A stretch of DNA of 50,600 nucleotides from Plebeiibacterium sediminum (GCF_026013605.1 NZ_JAPDPJ010000047.1:1-50600), one strand, 5' to 3'. Shown: positions 35,475-44,758, counted from the stretch's first letter. Translations and numbers: made by a program. Notes: a model not told the origin generated them from the sequence alone.

Positions 35475-37793
35475 TTACTTTCTGGTTCCGGAAATTCGAT
35501 ACAATCCAGCACCATGAGTTGGAATAGTTGTTGCAAATTCTTCTGCTGAAACTGTACCTAAATCCTCATGATTCCATAAATCCCGAATAGTACATTCTCC
35601 TTCAAAACCTAATTCTTTTAAATGAATAGGAATAGATTTAGAATTATTAAGCACTGGGTTTTCTGTATAAACTAAAAACTCCATTGTTACACCATCTGCA
35701 GCATCTTTAACCTCATCATCGTATCCACACAAAGCTTTAAATTTGGTATATCCCTCAGGAATATCATAAACAATCACAGAGTTAGAATGGGTTCCAATTC
35801 CTGTTTGATAAGTTTTTCCGGCAACCGTTAAGGTTTTTCCGGCAACCGATTTGTTTTTTTGTACTTTACCCCAACCACTATCTGCACTTGTCCATTCTAA
35901 GTCAGTTAAAGAAAGTGTTTCTCCTTTATCATTGTATAGTGTTGGATTAATCCAGTCAGCATGGTCGTTATTAAATTTATCACCAGCATCAGTTACCACT
36001 AAATATAGTTTGTCAGCTCCGGTAATATCAGCCTCTAATTCTTTTCCTTTAGGAGCAATTCTTCTGCTTATTCTACCTGTATTTACCAAAGCCTTTTTAA
36101 TATCAACATTACGAGGAGTTGGATCTTGAGTTGCCAACATAAACTCAACTGTAGTTCCTCCTTTTACGTCTGTTGCAGCTTTATCTAAACCGGCAAATGC
36201 TGTAAAACGAACGCTGTTGTCAGGAATCTGATACATAATAATAGATTTGGAGTGCGTTCCAATACCATTTTTATAAACTGTACCCTTTACATTAAGTTCT
36301 TTACCTGAAACACTTTTGTTGATACTAACCTTACCCCATCCGGCAGTTGCATACTCCCATTTAAGATCAGTAAGTTTAATTTTCTTTCCTGTTGATAACT
36401 CAATTTCAGGATTAATCCAATCGGCATGATCCCAGCTGTGTCCATCACCACCATCATTTACAATTAAGTATAACTCGGTAGTTCCTTCCGGTAACTTTAC
36501 ATCTATATTTTCACCAAATCCATCAGTTAAGTGCGATACAGTACCACTTCTGTATAAAAGATCTTTAGTCTTAACAAATCCGTCGCCTTCATTATTGAAT
36601 AAAGCCACAAACATATCTCCGTTTGCAGGATCCTCAGCTGTCCAAACAGTCATACCATCTTTTGAATACAACTCTTTATTGTTTTCTGAATGCTGATTTA
36701 CATACAACACTTCTTTATTGGTAATAATTTCATTAGTGAACTCATCGTTGTCCGGCAAGTTACCACCAAACATCAATGGTGACTTAAACATGGACCATAA
36801 AGTCATTAATGAATATTGCTCATCTTTAGTAAAGTTTGTATAACGATCTGTAGCTCTTTCGCCACGAATAAATTTACCTAAAGGAAGCATATCTGCATCT
36901 GGCCAGGCACCTTTTGTAATATATGGAGCCCATTTAGCACACATGGTAAATGAGTAGTTTAACTGTGCCCAGTTATCCCAAAAATCATCGATGGTTCTCC
37001 AAAGGTTCGCATTGTTTTTTGCATGCTCATGCTGATCAATGGGTGTAGCTCCAGGCGACATACTGAATACAATAGGACGTCCACATTGGTCTATCGCTTT
37101 ACGGATCATTTCAATTTCATCTGTATGATATGGACGGGACAAATCATCTACTTTAATATAATCAACACCCCATGATGCATATAAATCTAAAATTGAGTTA
37201 TAATACTCCTGCGATCCTTCTTTTCCTTTTACAATAGTATAATTATCTTTTAACCAGGTACACTCATATTCTGTAGAATAGATCTGATCAGCTGTTACAT
37301 TGGTTCCTTTAATAGGCATTTTATTAAATACCGCTTCTTTAGGAACACCACGCATAATATGAATACCAAATTTTAATCCTTTATCATGTATATAATCCGC
37401 CAAAGGTTTAAATCCAGCTCCGTTTGCAGCTGAAGGAAACCTTTTAGGAGATGGCATATATCTGCCAAACTCATCAATAATGAAATCTGTTTCATCGTAT
37501 GGATTATAATGACCAGTTGTTTGATTGTCGGCAAACCAACGTATATCAACTACGATATATTCCCAACCAAATTCTTTTAAATGCTCTGCCATATAATCAG
37601 CATTTGCTTTAACTTCATCCTCAACTACTGAAGGTCCAAAGCAATCCCAACTATTCCAGCCCATTGGTGGAGTGGCAGCCCATTGCTTAAATCCGATTAA
37701 CTCCTCGCTGGTAGATTTTGATTTACTCTTTTCATTACAAGCTCCCAGTATAAATATCAGAGCTACAAAAGAATTAAGATTTAGAATTTTCAT
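35475..37793 (-). CDS. GH27 alpha-galactosidase with two NPCBM-like domains, lipoprotein
   Basis: A 772-residue secreted enzyme with a lipobox LGAC (Cys19). The GH27 barrel (about 38-330) shows TPPMGWNSWDCFG (41-53), the nucleophile Asp216 in YIKVDDLS and the acid/base Asp270 in LWRTIDDFWD. Two tandem copies of a domain of about 125 residues follow (about 435-560 and 590-715). Both contain DHADWINP, a WGKV segment and GIGTHS, typical of NPCBM/CBM51. The GH27 C-terminal beta domain (RDLWNHEDLGTVSAEEFATT) comes only after them, so they are inserted between barrel and end domain. Expected action: release of terminal alpha-galactose (or alpha-GalNAc). It is preceded by shared leader copy C. Confidence 0.93.
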   Translation of the reverse strand: MKILNLNSFVALIFILGACNEKSKSKSTSEELIGFKQWAATPPMGWNSWDCFGPSVVEDEVKANADYMAEHLKEFGWEYIVVDIRWFADNQTTGHYNPYDETDFIIDEFGRYMPSPKRFPSAANGAGFKPLADYIHDKGLKFGIHIMRGVPKEAVFNKMPIKGTNVTADQIYSTEYECTWLKDNYTIVKGKEGSQEYYNSILDLYASWGVDYIKVDDLSRPYHTDEIEMIRKAIDQCGRPIVFSMSPGATPIDQHEHAKNNANLWRTIDDFWDNWAQLNYSFTMCAKWAPYITKGAWPDADMLPLGKFIRGERATDRYTNFTKDEQYSLMTLWSMFKSPLMFGGNLPDNDEFTNEIITNKEVLYVNQHSENNKELYSKDGMTVWTAEDPANGDMFVALFNNEGDGFVKTKDLLYRSGTVSHLTDGFGENIDVKLPEGTTELYLIVNDGGDGHSWDHADWINPEIELSTGKKIKLTDLKWEYATAGWGKVSINKSVSGKELNVKGTVYKNGIGTHSKSIIMYQIPDNSVRFTAFAGLDKAATDVKGGTTVEFMLATQDPTPRNVDIKKALVNTGRISRRIAPKGKELEADITGADKLYLVVTDAGDKFNNDHADWINPTLYNDKGETLSLTDLEWTSADSGWGKVQKNKSVAGKTLTVAGKTYQTGIGTHSNSVIVYDIPEGYTKFKALCGYDDEVKDAADGVTMEFLVYTENPVLNNSKSIPIHLKELGFEGECTIRDLWNHEDLGTVSAEEFATTIPTHGAGLYRISGTRK

Positions 37794-37972
37794 GTGTTTA
37801 ATATTTGTTTCATTTGGTCACATGGAACTCACAAATAAATTTAATCATCCTCTTGTGTGTGAATTGGGACAATCAAATTTACATGTTCGTTTCATCTGTT
37901 TAAAATTTGATTTTAGATGCAAGATAAAACATGTCTGAACTAAAAACAGGTCATACTTGTTTCATCTATGTG
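37794..37972 (-). promoter_or_regulatory. Shared leader element, copy C (before GH27)
   Basis: Read on the minus strand this holds ATAGATGAAACAAGTATGA, then ACAGATGAAACGAACATG, CACACAAGAGGATGATTAAA and GTGAGTTCCATGTGACC before the ATG. The motif order matches copy A and partly copy B. The TGAAACRA motif occurs twice here. Together with the AT-rich DNA to 38244 this makes up the whole gap between GH27 and the divergent hydrolase; no other gene is seen. Confidence 0.5.
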
Positions 37973-38244
37973 ATAAATAAGCGTATTAATATTTTTAATT
38001 AATATAAGATATTTAAAATACAGTAATTTTTTGAATTCATATAAGATTCTATAAAAACGTACCAAATCTATAATATTATCACGATTTTTAGGTGCATTAT
38101 TTGTTCAAATATATAGACATATCAAGCAAATTGTCCACCCAACAAAACAATAATAGTCTATTCTTCAATAGAATGACCATCTCTTAGAGGTACCTTTACT
38201 TTTTTTCGTATTTTACCAATCAAATACTTTAAATATATACTATC

Positions 38245-38967
38245 ATGATAAAAAAAATACTTTTATTCGTTCTGCTAATGACTGCAACACTAGTGTCTGC
38301 TCAGGATATTATTAAAACAAAAAATAGTTCATTTACGCTTCATCTTCTTGGCCATGGAACTTTATATATCGATTACCAGGGAACCATTATCCATATTGAT
38401 CCATGGACAAAAGTAGGTAATTACGAATCTTTGCCTGATGCTGATTATATTTTAATAACCCACGACCATGGCGATCATCTTGATGCCGGTGCCATCTCTC
38501 CTATTTTGAAAGACAACACTGTTATTATAGCTCCTTCTGTATGCAAAGATGGATTAACCAGTTTTAAAGATGTTCAATTCCTGACCAATGGGGATAAAAA
38601 CAAAACTCCTTGGGGAAACATAGATGTTGTTCCTGCTTACAATTTGGTTCACATGCGCGAACCTGGAAAACCATGGCATCCTAAAGGTGTAGGTAATGGT
38701 TATGTTTTAACTATTGATGGCACTTCTGTTTATATTGCCGGTGATACTGAAAATATACCAGAGATGAAAAACCTGAAAAATATTGAAGTAGCCTTTTTAC
38801 CCATGAATCTTCCTTATACTATGACTCCGGAAATGGCTGCTGATGCTGCAAAAACGATTCAACCTAAAATATTGTATCCTTATCATTTTGGAAATACAGA
38901 TACCAGCAAGCTTACAGAGCTTTTAAAAGGAAGTAATATCGATGTTAGAATAAGAGATATGAAGTAA
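38245..38967 (+). CDS. Secreted metallo-beta-lactamase-fold hydrolase
   Basis: A 240-residue exported protein (signal peptide to about Ala19) of the UlaG/YtnP-like metallo-hydrolase group. The metal motif HDHGDH is at 73-78, a later Asp in YIAGDTENIPEM bridges the metals, and the final His is in YPYHFGNTD. It resembles L-ascorbate-6-phosphate-lactonase-type proteins, but those are cytoplasmic; an exported form implies another substrate. Monocistronic. Palindromic repeat R0 follows directly and may end its transcript. Confidence 0.85.
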   Translation: MIKKILLFVLLMTATLVSAQDIIKTKNSSFTLHLLGHGTLYIDYQGTIIHIDPWTKVGNYESLPDADYILITHDHGDHLDAGAISPILKDNTVIIAPSVCKDGLTSFKDVQFLTNGDKNKTPWGNIDVVPAYNLVHMREPGKPWHPKGVGNGYVLTIDGTSVYIAGDTENIPEMKNLKNIEVAFLPMNLPYTMTPEMAADAAKTIQPKILYPYHFGNTDTSKLTELLKGSNIDVRIRDMK

Positions 38968-38978
38968 ATTAATTAACA

Positions 38979-39077
38979 GACAGGATTAACAAGATTAATA
39001 GGATTGGAATCTAAAATTCTTCTCTATAATACATTTACAAAATGTAAATTCATCTTGTTAATTATGTTAATCCTGTC
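38979..39077. repeat. Palindromic repeat R0, upstream of the GxxExxY gene
   Basis: Outer arms are GACAGGATTAACAAGATTAA and, inverted, TTAATTATGTTAATCCTGTC. Inside are the stems GAAT/ATTC and ATTTACA/TGTAAAT. The layout is the same as R2 and R3 on the other side of the gene, with diverged sequence. Such folding gives a cruciform or a long branched RNA hairpin. Confidence 0.7.
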
Positions 39078-39150
39078 TTATAAAATATAACCTATTATCA
39101 ATCTTGAATTCTTAACCAATTTGTAATAACCAACCAAACCTAAACAAACC

Positions 39151-39525
39151 ATGCAGAAAAAAGACTTAACTCATCAAATAATCAAATGCGCCTACAAAGT
39201 TCATAACACATTAGGTTCTGGATTTCTTGAGAAAGTATATGAAAATGCCCTGGCTATAGAACTCAAAAAACTAAATTTAGAAGTAAAAATACAATCCCCA
39301 GTTTCTGTTTATTATGACGATGAGGTTGTAGGCGAATATTTTGCTGACATTATAATAAACAACGAAATTATTATAGAATTAAAAGCTGTATCTGAAATCT
39401 CAAAAATTCATGAAGTGCAATTAGTAAATTACTTACAGGCTACAAAAATAGATATAGGCTTATTAATTAACTTTGGTGAATCTGTACAAATCAAGAGAAA
39501 ATATAGGGTATATCAAAACAACTAA
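39151..39525 (+). CDS. GxxExxY protein, PD-(D/E)XK-like
   Basis: A 124-residue soluble protein. The family signature GFLEKVY (24-30) is intact, and the core Asp66 ... Glu76-Leu-Lys78 with a following Glu and Gln (EVQLVNYLQAT) fits a PD-(D/E)XK nuclease-like fold. Nuclease activity is a fold inference; I know of no established function. The gene stands alone and is flanked on both sides by the same palindromic repeat family, which is the best clue to its biology: the protein may act on, or be carried by, these repeats. It starts MQKKDLTHQIIKCAY and is complete. Confidence 0.85.
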   Translation: MQKKDLTHQIIKCAYKVHNTLGSGFLEKVYENALAIELKKLNLEVKIQSPVSVYYDDEVVGEYFADIIINNEIIIELKAVSEISKIHEVQLVNYLQATKIDIGLLINFGESVQIKRKYRVYQNN

Positions 39526-39562
39526 ATAATTCTATTTTAACATAAATAAGATAATAATTAAT

Positions 39563-39623
39563 GGACATACTAACATGATTTACAAAATGTAAATCAATCC
39601 TGTTAATCCTGTAAATCCTGTCC
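39563..39623. repeat. Palindromic repeat R1 (shortened left arm)
   Basis: GGACATACTAACATGATTTACA pairs loosely with TGTAAATCAATCCTGTTAAT and the end is CCTGTAAATCCTGTCC. Compared with R2 and R3 the left third is missing. It lies 37 bp after the GxxExxY stop. Confidence 0.6.
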
Positions 39624-39709
39624 AATTAAAAGGTATAATGTCGTATAACCCAAATAGCTGAATCAGAGTCAATATACAGAAATTCTTAAATACTAAACTT
39701 CAAGTAACA

Positions 39710-39800
39710 GACAGGATTTACACGTTTTACAGGATTCTGAATCTACGATTCTTTTTACTAAACATTTACAGGATGTAAATCAATCCTGTTAATCATGTCC
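39710..39800. repeat. Palindromic repeat R2 (91 bp)
   Basis: Starts GACAGGATTTACACG and ends CCTGTTAATCATGTCC. It is the same length as R3 and nearly identical in its 3' half (AAACATTTACAGGATGTAAA). The flanking spacer before it (AAACTTCAAGTAACA) is also repeated before R3. Confidence 0.75.
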
Positions 39801-39887
39801 TAATTAAAATGTATAATGCTATATATCCCTAATCTCTAAACCAGATTTAATAGATAACAGATCTTAAATGAAAAACTTCAAGTAACA

Positions 39888-39978
39888 GACAGGTTTTACA
39901 GGATTTACAGGATACTGAATCTGCGATTCTTTATACTAAACATTTACAGGATGTAAATCAATCCTGTTAATCATGTCC
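39888..39978. repeat. Palindromic repeat R3 (91 bp)
   Basis: Starts GACAGGTTTTACAGGATT and ends CCTGTTAATCATGTCC. It begins exactly 178 bp after R2, and the spacers between R1, R2 and R3 align with each other, so the array is a tandem duplication of a unit of about 178 bp (palindrome plus spacer). It ends just before the terminator of the chemotaxis gene. Positions 39526-40052 hold no gene. Confidence 0.75.
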
Positions 39979-39994
39979 AATTTATTTTGTCCAT

Positions 39995-40030
39995 AAAAAA
40001 AGAGGTAAGTTAGCCCAAACTTACCCCTTT
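39995..40030 (-). terminator. Rho-independent terminator of the chemoreceptor gene
   Basis: Minus-strand stem AAAGGGGTAAGTT/AACTTACCTCTTT (13 bp with one G-U pair), 6-nt loop, then a run of T. It is 22 bp after the receptor stop. Confidence 0.88.
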
Positions 40031-40052
40031 TATATGAAATGGAATAACGGTT

Positions 40053-42047
40053 TTACATTTCCTGATATTCTTGTTCAGAATATTCATTATGAATCACCTC
40101 ATTAAAATTATGGTAATTGCCATTTGTTTTGCCTTTTGTGTTCAATCTAAGATCCATATTGTATGATGTCTTTTTCTGGTAATGGTGTGTTTCTTCTTCA
40201 ATTATGAAATACTGTGTTATTTGTCGTAAATCTGCAGCCTGAGCAGCCATTTCCTCTGAGCTACTGGCCATTTCTTCAGATGAAGATGCATTTTGCTGCG
40301 TTACCATACTCTGCTGCTGTATTGCTGTGTTTACCTGATTAACACCAACCTCCTGTTCTCGACTGGCAGATACTATTTCTTCCACTAACCTTGATGTTTC
40401 CTGAATATCGGGTACAATAGATTTAAGTTTTTTATTAGAATCCTCTGTTAATCTTAATCCATTGGTGGCAAGGTCAACAATTTCACTGGCTGCAAGCTGA
40501 CTGCGTTCAGCCAGTTTTCTAACTTCAGCTGCAACAACAGCAAAACCACGGCCCTGATCACCGGCTCTGGCTGCTTCAACTGCAGCATTAATGGCTAATA
40601 AATCTGTTTTCTCCGCGATTTCTACTACTACATTTATCTTAGCATAAATATCTCTTACAGCCTTCATACTTTCTTCTGAGGCAACAGCTACTTGTTCAAC
40701 AGAATTAGATGCTCTCCCGGAAATATCCATGGTTTTCAAAGCATTTTCAGAGTTTTGAAGAATATTAGCGGCCATTTGTTCCATAGAAGAAGACACTTCT
40801 TCTGCAGATGCAGCCTGCTCACTTACCCCACTGGATATTTGTTGAGCCCCCGAACTTAATTGTTGACTTGCTCCTGCAATATTTTCTGAACCTGATATCA
40901 CATTCGCAATAATTTCTTTAAGTTTTTCAGACATGGTATGCATCGACTGATAAACTCCCTGTAGACTTAATGTTTCATTAAATTTAATATTCAGATTTCC
41001 TTTGGCAATATTATCAGCAATCCTGGCAATTTCTTCTGGTTCCTCTCCTAAGGTACTTCTAATCTCTTTCTTAATTAAATACGTAACAAAAAATATGACT
41101 AAAAATAACACTAAAGCTGAACCTAAAATTATGTTACGCATATGAATAACCGGCTGCATAATTTCTGCCTCATTAATTTCCGCAATTATTACCCAATTTA
41201 AACCATTAATATCCAATTTATCATGAGAACTTAGTACAGGTATTCCCCGATAACCTTCAATGATATTGGTTCCCCTGTTTCCTGCAAACGCATCTTTTAC
41301 ACTTTCTGTATCAACTCGCTGTTTTAACGCAGTTTGTTCTGTTGAAAAACGACTATCGCTTCTTAATGTATAATCATCACCAACTAAATAAGTTTCCCCT
41401 GATTCCCCCAATCCGGTACTTTCCTGCATTACTTTATTTATAGATTCCAGTGAAATTTGATAAACCATAACACCAATAAGAGTTCCGTTATCATCTTTTA
41501 CAGGTCCTGAAACAAAAGCAGCCGGCTCTTTTGATATATCATAATATGAAAAATCAACGATACCGAAATCTTTTTTCCCTTGTAAAAAGGCTTTTGCCAA
41601 TCCTGAATTTGAAATAGCTCCGGAAAGAAGATTTTGTCCCAAATCAGCTTCTTTAGCTACGGTGTAAACCACATCTCCTTTTGGTGAAATATAAAACAAG
41701 TCGTAATATCCATATTCATCCACATACATTTTCAGCTTTGGATCATGTAATCTAATCCATTCCTGATATTGAGGATCATGTAATCCTCCTTCATTAAAAG
41801 CATCTACAAAGCGATGAACAGATAATTGAACAGCTGAATTATAAGCATATACTTTAATATCCCCCATTTTTTTTACAAAGAAATCTTCTAACTGATGCTT
41901 TTTAATCTGATTTAAAGAAGACAACTGATCATAAGTTCTATTTACTAATGCTTTACGTGACGACGTATAGGAAATAACCCCTAAAACGCAAACCGTTATG
42001 ACTCCTATAGCAAGGAAGTAGGTGGTTAGTTTTTTTGTAAAATTCAT
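40053..42047 (-). CDS. Methyl-accepting chemotaxis protein with dCache sensor
   Basis: A 664-residue transmembrane receptor that signals to CheA/CheW. Helix TM1 (about 8-29) precedes a periplasmic dCache-type sensor (about 35-300) with YYDLFYISPKGDVVYTVAKE and GESGETYLVGDD. TM2 (about 306-326), a HAMP domain (IADNIAKGNLNIKF) and the coiled-coil signalling domain follow, with the conserved hairpin tip EKTDLLAINAAVEAARAGDQ. The C-terminus has about 35 polar residues without a clear CheR-binding pentapeptide. No che genes are adjacent, so it is an orphan receptor. The ligand is unknown. Confidence 0.92.
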   Translation of the reverse strand: MNFTKKLTTYFLAIGVITVCVLGVISYTSSRKALVNRTYDQLSSLNQIKKHQLEDFFVKKMGDIKVYAYNSAVQLSVHRFVDAFNEGGLHDPQYQEWIRLHDPKLKMYVDEYGYYDLFYISPKGDVVYTVAKEADLGQNLLSGAISNSGLAKAFLQGKKDFGIVDFSYYDISKEPAAFVSGPVKDDNGTLIGVMVYQISLESINKVMQESTGLGESGETYLVGDDYTLRSDSRFSTEQTALKQRVDTESVKDAFAGNRGTNIIEGYRGIPVLSSHDKLDINGLNWVIIAEINEAEIMQPVIHMRNIILGSALVLFLVIFFVTYLIKKEIRSTLGEEPEEIARIADNIAKGNLNIKFNETLSLQGVYQSMHTMSEKLKEIIANVISGSENIAGASQQLSSGAQQISSGVSEQAASAEEVSSSMEQMAANILQNSENALKTMDISGRASNSVEQVAVASEESMKAVRDIYAKINVVVEIAEKTDLLAINAAVEAARAGDQGRGFAVVAAEVRKLAERSQLAASEIVDLATNGLRLTEDSNKKLKSIVPDIQETSRLVEEIVSASREQEVGVNQVNTAIQQQSMVTQQNASSSEEMASSSEEMAAQAADLRQITQYFIIEEETHHYQKKTSYNMDLRLNTKGKTNGNYHNFNEVIHNEYSEQEYQEM

Positions 42048-42737
42048 AACTTTTAAATTTAATGTTTGTGTTAGTCGTAAAAAGTTGACTCCGCTTTAGC
42101 TATTCCCATCCACAATTAGGTTTAAGCTTCATTCGGGTTGTGTTTTATATTGTTATATAGGTGTTGTGTAAATGACAGGTCTCTAAAAAATGTCCCAGAA
42201 TTGATGTAGATATCTTTCCTGATTTAAGTGTGTGAGGTTAATAAGGTTTGCTTTTAATACTAATAAACTCATAATTTTAGGATTTAGATATATTGTTATA
42301 TTAAGCCATTTTAAGTAATTGTAAATATAAAATGACTGAATATCAGCCCAAAGGGTATATTGTACTGTTTTTATAATTCGATTTATATATTTAGTACTAC
42401 CCCTTTGGTACTATTGTACCACATCAATGGTATGGAGGAAGCATGTTAGTGTATGGTAAAGTGTATTATACCGTTGAATACATGAATCTGAAGAGATGGT
42501 TTTGATATTAATATATATATCAAGAGGCAGTCACTCATGTCAGCTTCTCAGAAGCTAAATTTGTAATCTAGGAATACTTTGAATGTATGAATCTTATATA
42601 GGAATACTATTTATTGAGAGATATTATCTTTATTATATAAATACTATAGTGTACAACACAATTATCCTTCTAAAGAATAGAAATCTGCTTTATAAGGATC
42701 TAATTGGGCCTCAGCAAATAAACCAAAATGCATATGA
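42048..42737. other. 690-bp intergenic region with palindromes
   Basis: No credible gene. It holds CCGCTTTAGC (42091-42100), the complement of a string upstream of susC, and near 42350-42420 several operator-like palindromes: GGTAC-TATT-GTACC (42407-42420), AGTACT, and CCAAAGGGTA paired with TACCCCTTTGG. It probably carries the promoter of the chemoreceptor gene. A frame reading right from 42583 is antisense to the MFS gene and is not believed. Confidence 0.4.
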
Positions 42738-43952
42738 TTACTTATTTTTAATCCTCAATAATTGCGCTCTAACTGCAACTTTAGTGTTTTGCAAATTCAT
42801 ATTTATTACCAGCGCCACAAAAATCATTGAAAAACCTACAGAACAAACGCCGCTCCATCCATATAATTCCCAAGCCAGTGAACCTACGGCAGAACCAATT
42901 GCCCCGCCAATAAAATTTGCTACAATAAATACGGTATTCAATCTGCTACCCTCATTACTGCTTATTCCCATAATTACAGTTTGATTGGAAACCATTGTTC
43001 CCTGCACTCCAAAATCCAAGGTTATGATACCAATTATAACAACCCATATATTTAAAGGAGATAAACCTAAAACAGAATAGGATATGATGCCAATAAATAT
43101 GCATGACAAAATGATTTTATTGGAACTTAATTTATCATTTAAACCTCCAATCATACGGGCTCCCATGGCTCCCACAACGCCCACCAGACCGAATAATCCT
43201 ATTTGATTCGTATTTAAACCAAAAGCTGGACTTTCCAATAAAAAGGTTAATGTGGTCCAGAACATACTAAATGCCCCAAACATCATTGTTCCTGTGATAG
43301 CAGCTTTACGAAGCGCTCCGTATTTTTTTGTGATTTCAAATAAGGACCTTAAAAGCTTTAGATAATTTAAGTTTTCTACAGTCTGTGTTTTGGGCAGTTT
43401 AAAATACAGCACAACACCTAAAATACCCATCATTGAAGCAGCAAATGCAAACATATATCTCCAGCCAAACATATAGCCAATAGAACCAGATACTGTTCGG
43501 GCCATTAATATGCCTATTAACATGGTGCTTGCTATGGTACCAATGGCTTTACCTCTCTTTTCCGGCGCCACAAGTTGAGCTACCAAAGGAACGATCAACT
43601 GCGGAATTCCGGTTGTTAATCCAACGGTAAAACTAAAAACATACAATAGGGTAATATTGTGCGATGTTGCAACCCCAATCAGAGAAGCTGTCACCAACGA
43701 GATTAGTATCAGTATTATTTTTCGCTTTTCGCGGATATCACCCAATGGTACAAATAAAAATATGCCTAAGGCATAGCCTAGTTGAGTATATGTTGATAAT
43801 AAGCCAACCTTTTGAAACGAGATATGAAATGTTTTTGCAATATCTGCCAGTAATGGCTGATTATAATAAAGATTGGCTACTGAGATACCTGCCGCTAACG
43901 CCAATAAAAAGATTAGTCCCTGCGATATAACTGATTTGGAGTTTTGTTGCAT
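42738..43952 (-). CDS. MFS transporter (YnfM/arabinose-efflux-like)
   Basis: A 404-residue inner-membrane transporter with 12 helices. The start of the first helix pair reads SVANLYYNQPLLADIAKTF, a string typical of the YnfM-like branch, and motif A is GDIREKRKIILI. Substrate unknown; members export sugars or small drugs. It follows an SDR gene by 29 bp on the same strand, so the two are probably an operon. Confidence 0.87.
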   Translation of the reverse strand: MQQNSKSVISQGLIFLLALAAGISVANLYYNQPLLADIAKTFHISFQKVGLLSTYTQLGYALGIFLFVPLGDIREKRKIILILISLVTASLIGVATSHNITLLYVFSFTVGLTTGIPQLIVPLVAQLVAPEKRGKAIGTIASTMLIGILMARTVSGSIGYMFGWRYMFAFAASMMGILGVVLYFKLPKTQTVENLNYLKLLRSLFEITKKYGALRKAAITGTMMFGAFSMFWTTLTFLLESPAFGLNTNQIGLFGLVGVVGAMGARMIGGLNDKLSSNKIILSCIFIGIISYSVLGLSPLNIWVVIIGIITLDFGVQGTMVSNQTVIMGISSNEGSRLNTVFIVANFIGGAIGSAVGSLAWELYGWSGVCSVGFSMIFVALVINMNLQNTKVAVRAQLLRIKNK

Positions 43953-43981
43953 ATTTAAATGGTTACTGATTCTTTAATCTG

Positions 43982-44743
43982 TTACAATGATACATGTGAA
44001 ATCTCTTCGCAAACCTTTAATAGCTTATCCTGAATTTCAACCTGGGCTGCTTGTTGTTTAGAATCTACTTCTTGTTTATGAAAAAGCAAACGACTACTAT
44101 GTAAAGCCTTAGCTTCCACTGAAACAGCTAACCAAGCTTGTGTTTCATATCCTTTATCCAGATTATCCCGTGCTCCTGCTCCTCCCATTTTGGTAGGTAC
44201 CCAACCCGGATCAACCGCATTTACAACAATATCGGGCCACTTACGACTAAAAGCTAATGCCAAAATCAAATCATAAAGTTTGGTATCGGAATAACTCGGA
44301 AAAGCTTTACCCTGAGCAATGGATTCCAGCATAAATTCACCGGCATCGCCCTGACGGTGCATACTCGAGCTTAGGTAAATCAACCTTTCCGGACGATCGA
44401 TTAATGCTGTAAGCATGTAAGGAGCCAGCGTATTGACAGCAAATAACAGAGGCAAGCCATCTTTACTTTGAGCTTTTTCCGGAACATGCAAAATACCTGC
44501 ATTATGAATAATGGCATTAAACTTACCAAGCATATTTACTTGTATGGCCAGTTGTTTTATTTCTGAAATAACAGACAAATCACCCACAACAACTGCTTCT
44601 GCTCCCGGAGCTTGTTGCATGGCATCTTTGGCTCTTTCATTGTTTCGTGCATGAAGCACAACCTGATGCCCCTGGCTTATTAGTTTTTTAGCGGTTAAAA
44701 GTCCTAAGCCATCTGATGATCCTGTTATAAATATTCGTGACAT
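43982..44743 (-). CDS. Short-chain dehydrogenase/reductase
   Basis: A 253-residue NAD(P)-dependent oxidoreductase. The Rossmann motif TGSSDGLG is at 7-14, NAG at 81-83, the catalytic Ser in LSSS (about 125-127) and Tyr151-x3-Lys155 in YSDTKL. HARNNER after beta-2 suggests NADP preference. The proximity to an MFS exporter hints at metabolism of a small molecule, but the substrate is unknown. The upstream 150-bp gap holds a long imperfect palindrome. Confidence 0.88.
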   Translation of the reverse strand: MSRIFITGSSDGLGLLTAKKLISQGHQVVLHARNNERAKDAMQQAPGAEAVVVGDLSVISEIKQLAIQVNMLGKFNAIIHNAGILHVPEKAQSKDGLPLLFAVNTLAPYMLTALIDRPERLIYLSSSMHRQGDAGEFMLESIAQGKAFPSYSDTKLYDLILALAFSRKWPDIVVNAVDPGWVPTKMGGAGARDNLDKGYETQAWLAVSVEAKALHSSRLLFHKQEVDSKQQAAQVEIQDKLLKVCEEISHVSL

Positions 44744-44758
44744 GATATGAAGCTTATT

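Noticed and set aside
35851-36129. Rightward frame inside the GH27 gene
   Set aside because: Antisense shadow of the NPCBM-like domains, whose conservation explains the open frame.
39563-39978. Repeat array considered as a CRISPR
   Set aside because: The units are about 178 bp with 91-bp palindromes and spacers that are themselves repeated, there are no short unique spacers, and no cas gene is near.
42583-42984. Rightward 133-codon frame overlapping the MFS gene
   Set aside because: More than half is antisense to a clear MFS transporter, and the rest is low-complexity Ile/Tyr/Leu-rich translation of AT-rich DNA.
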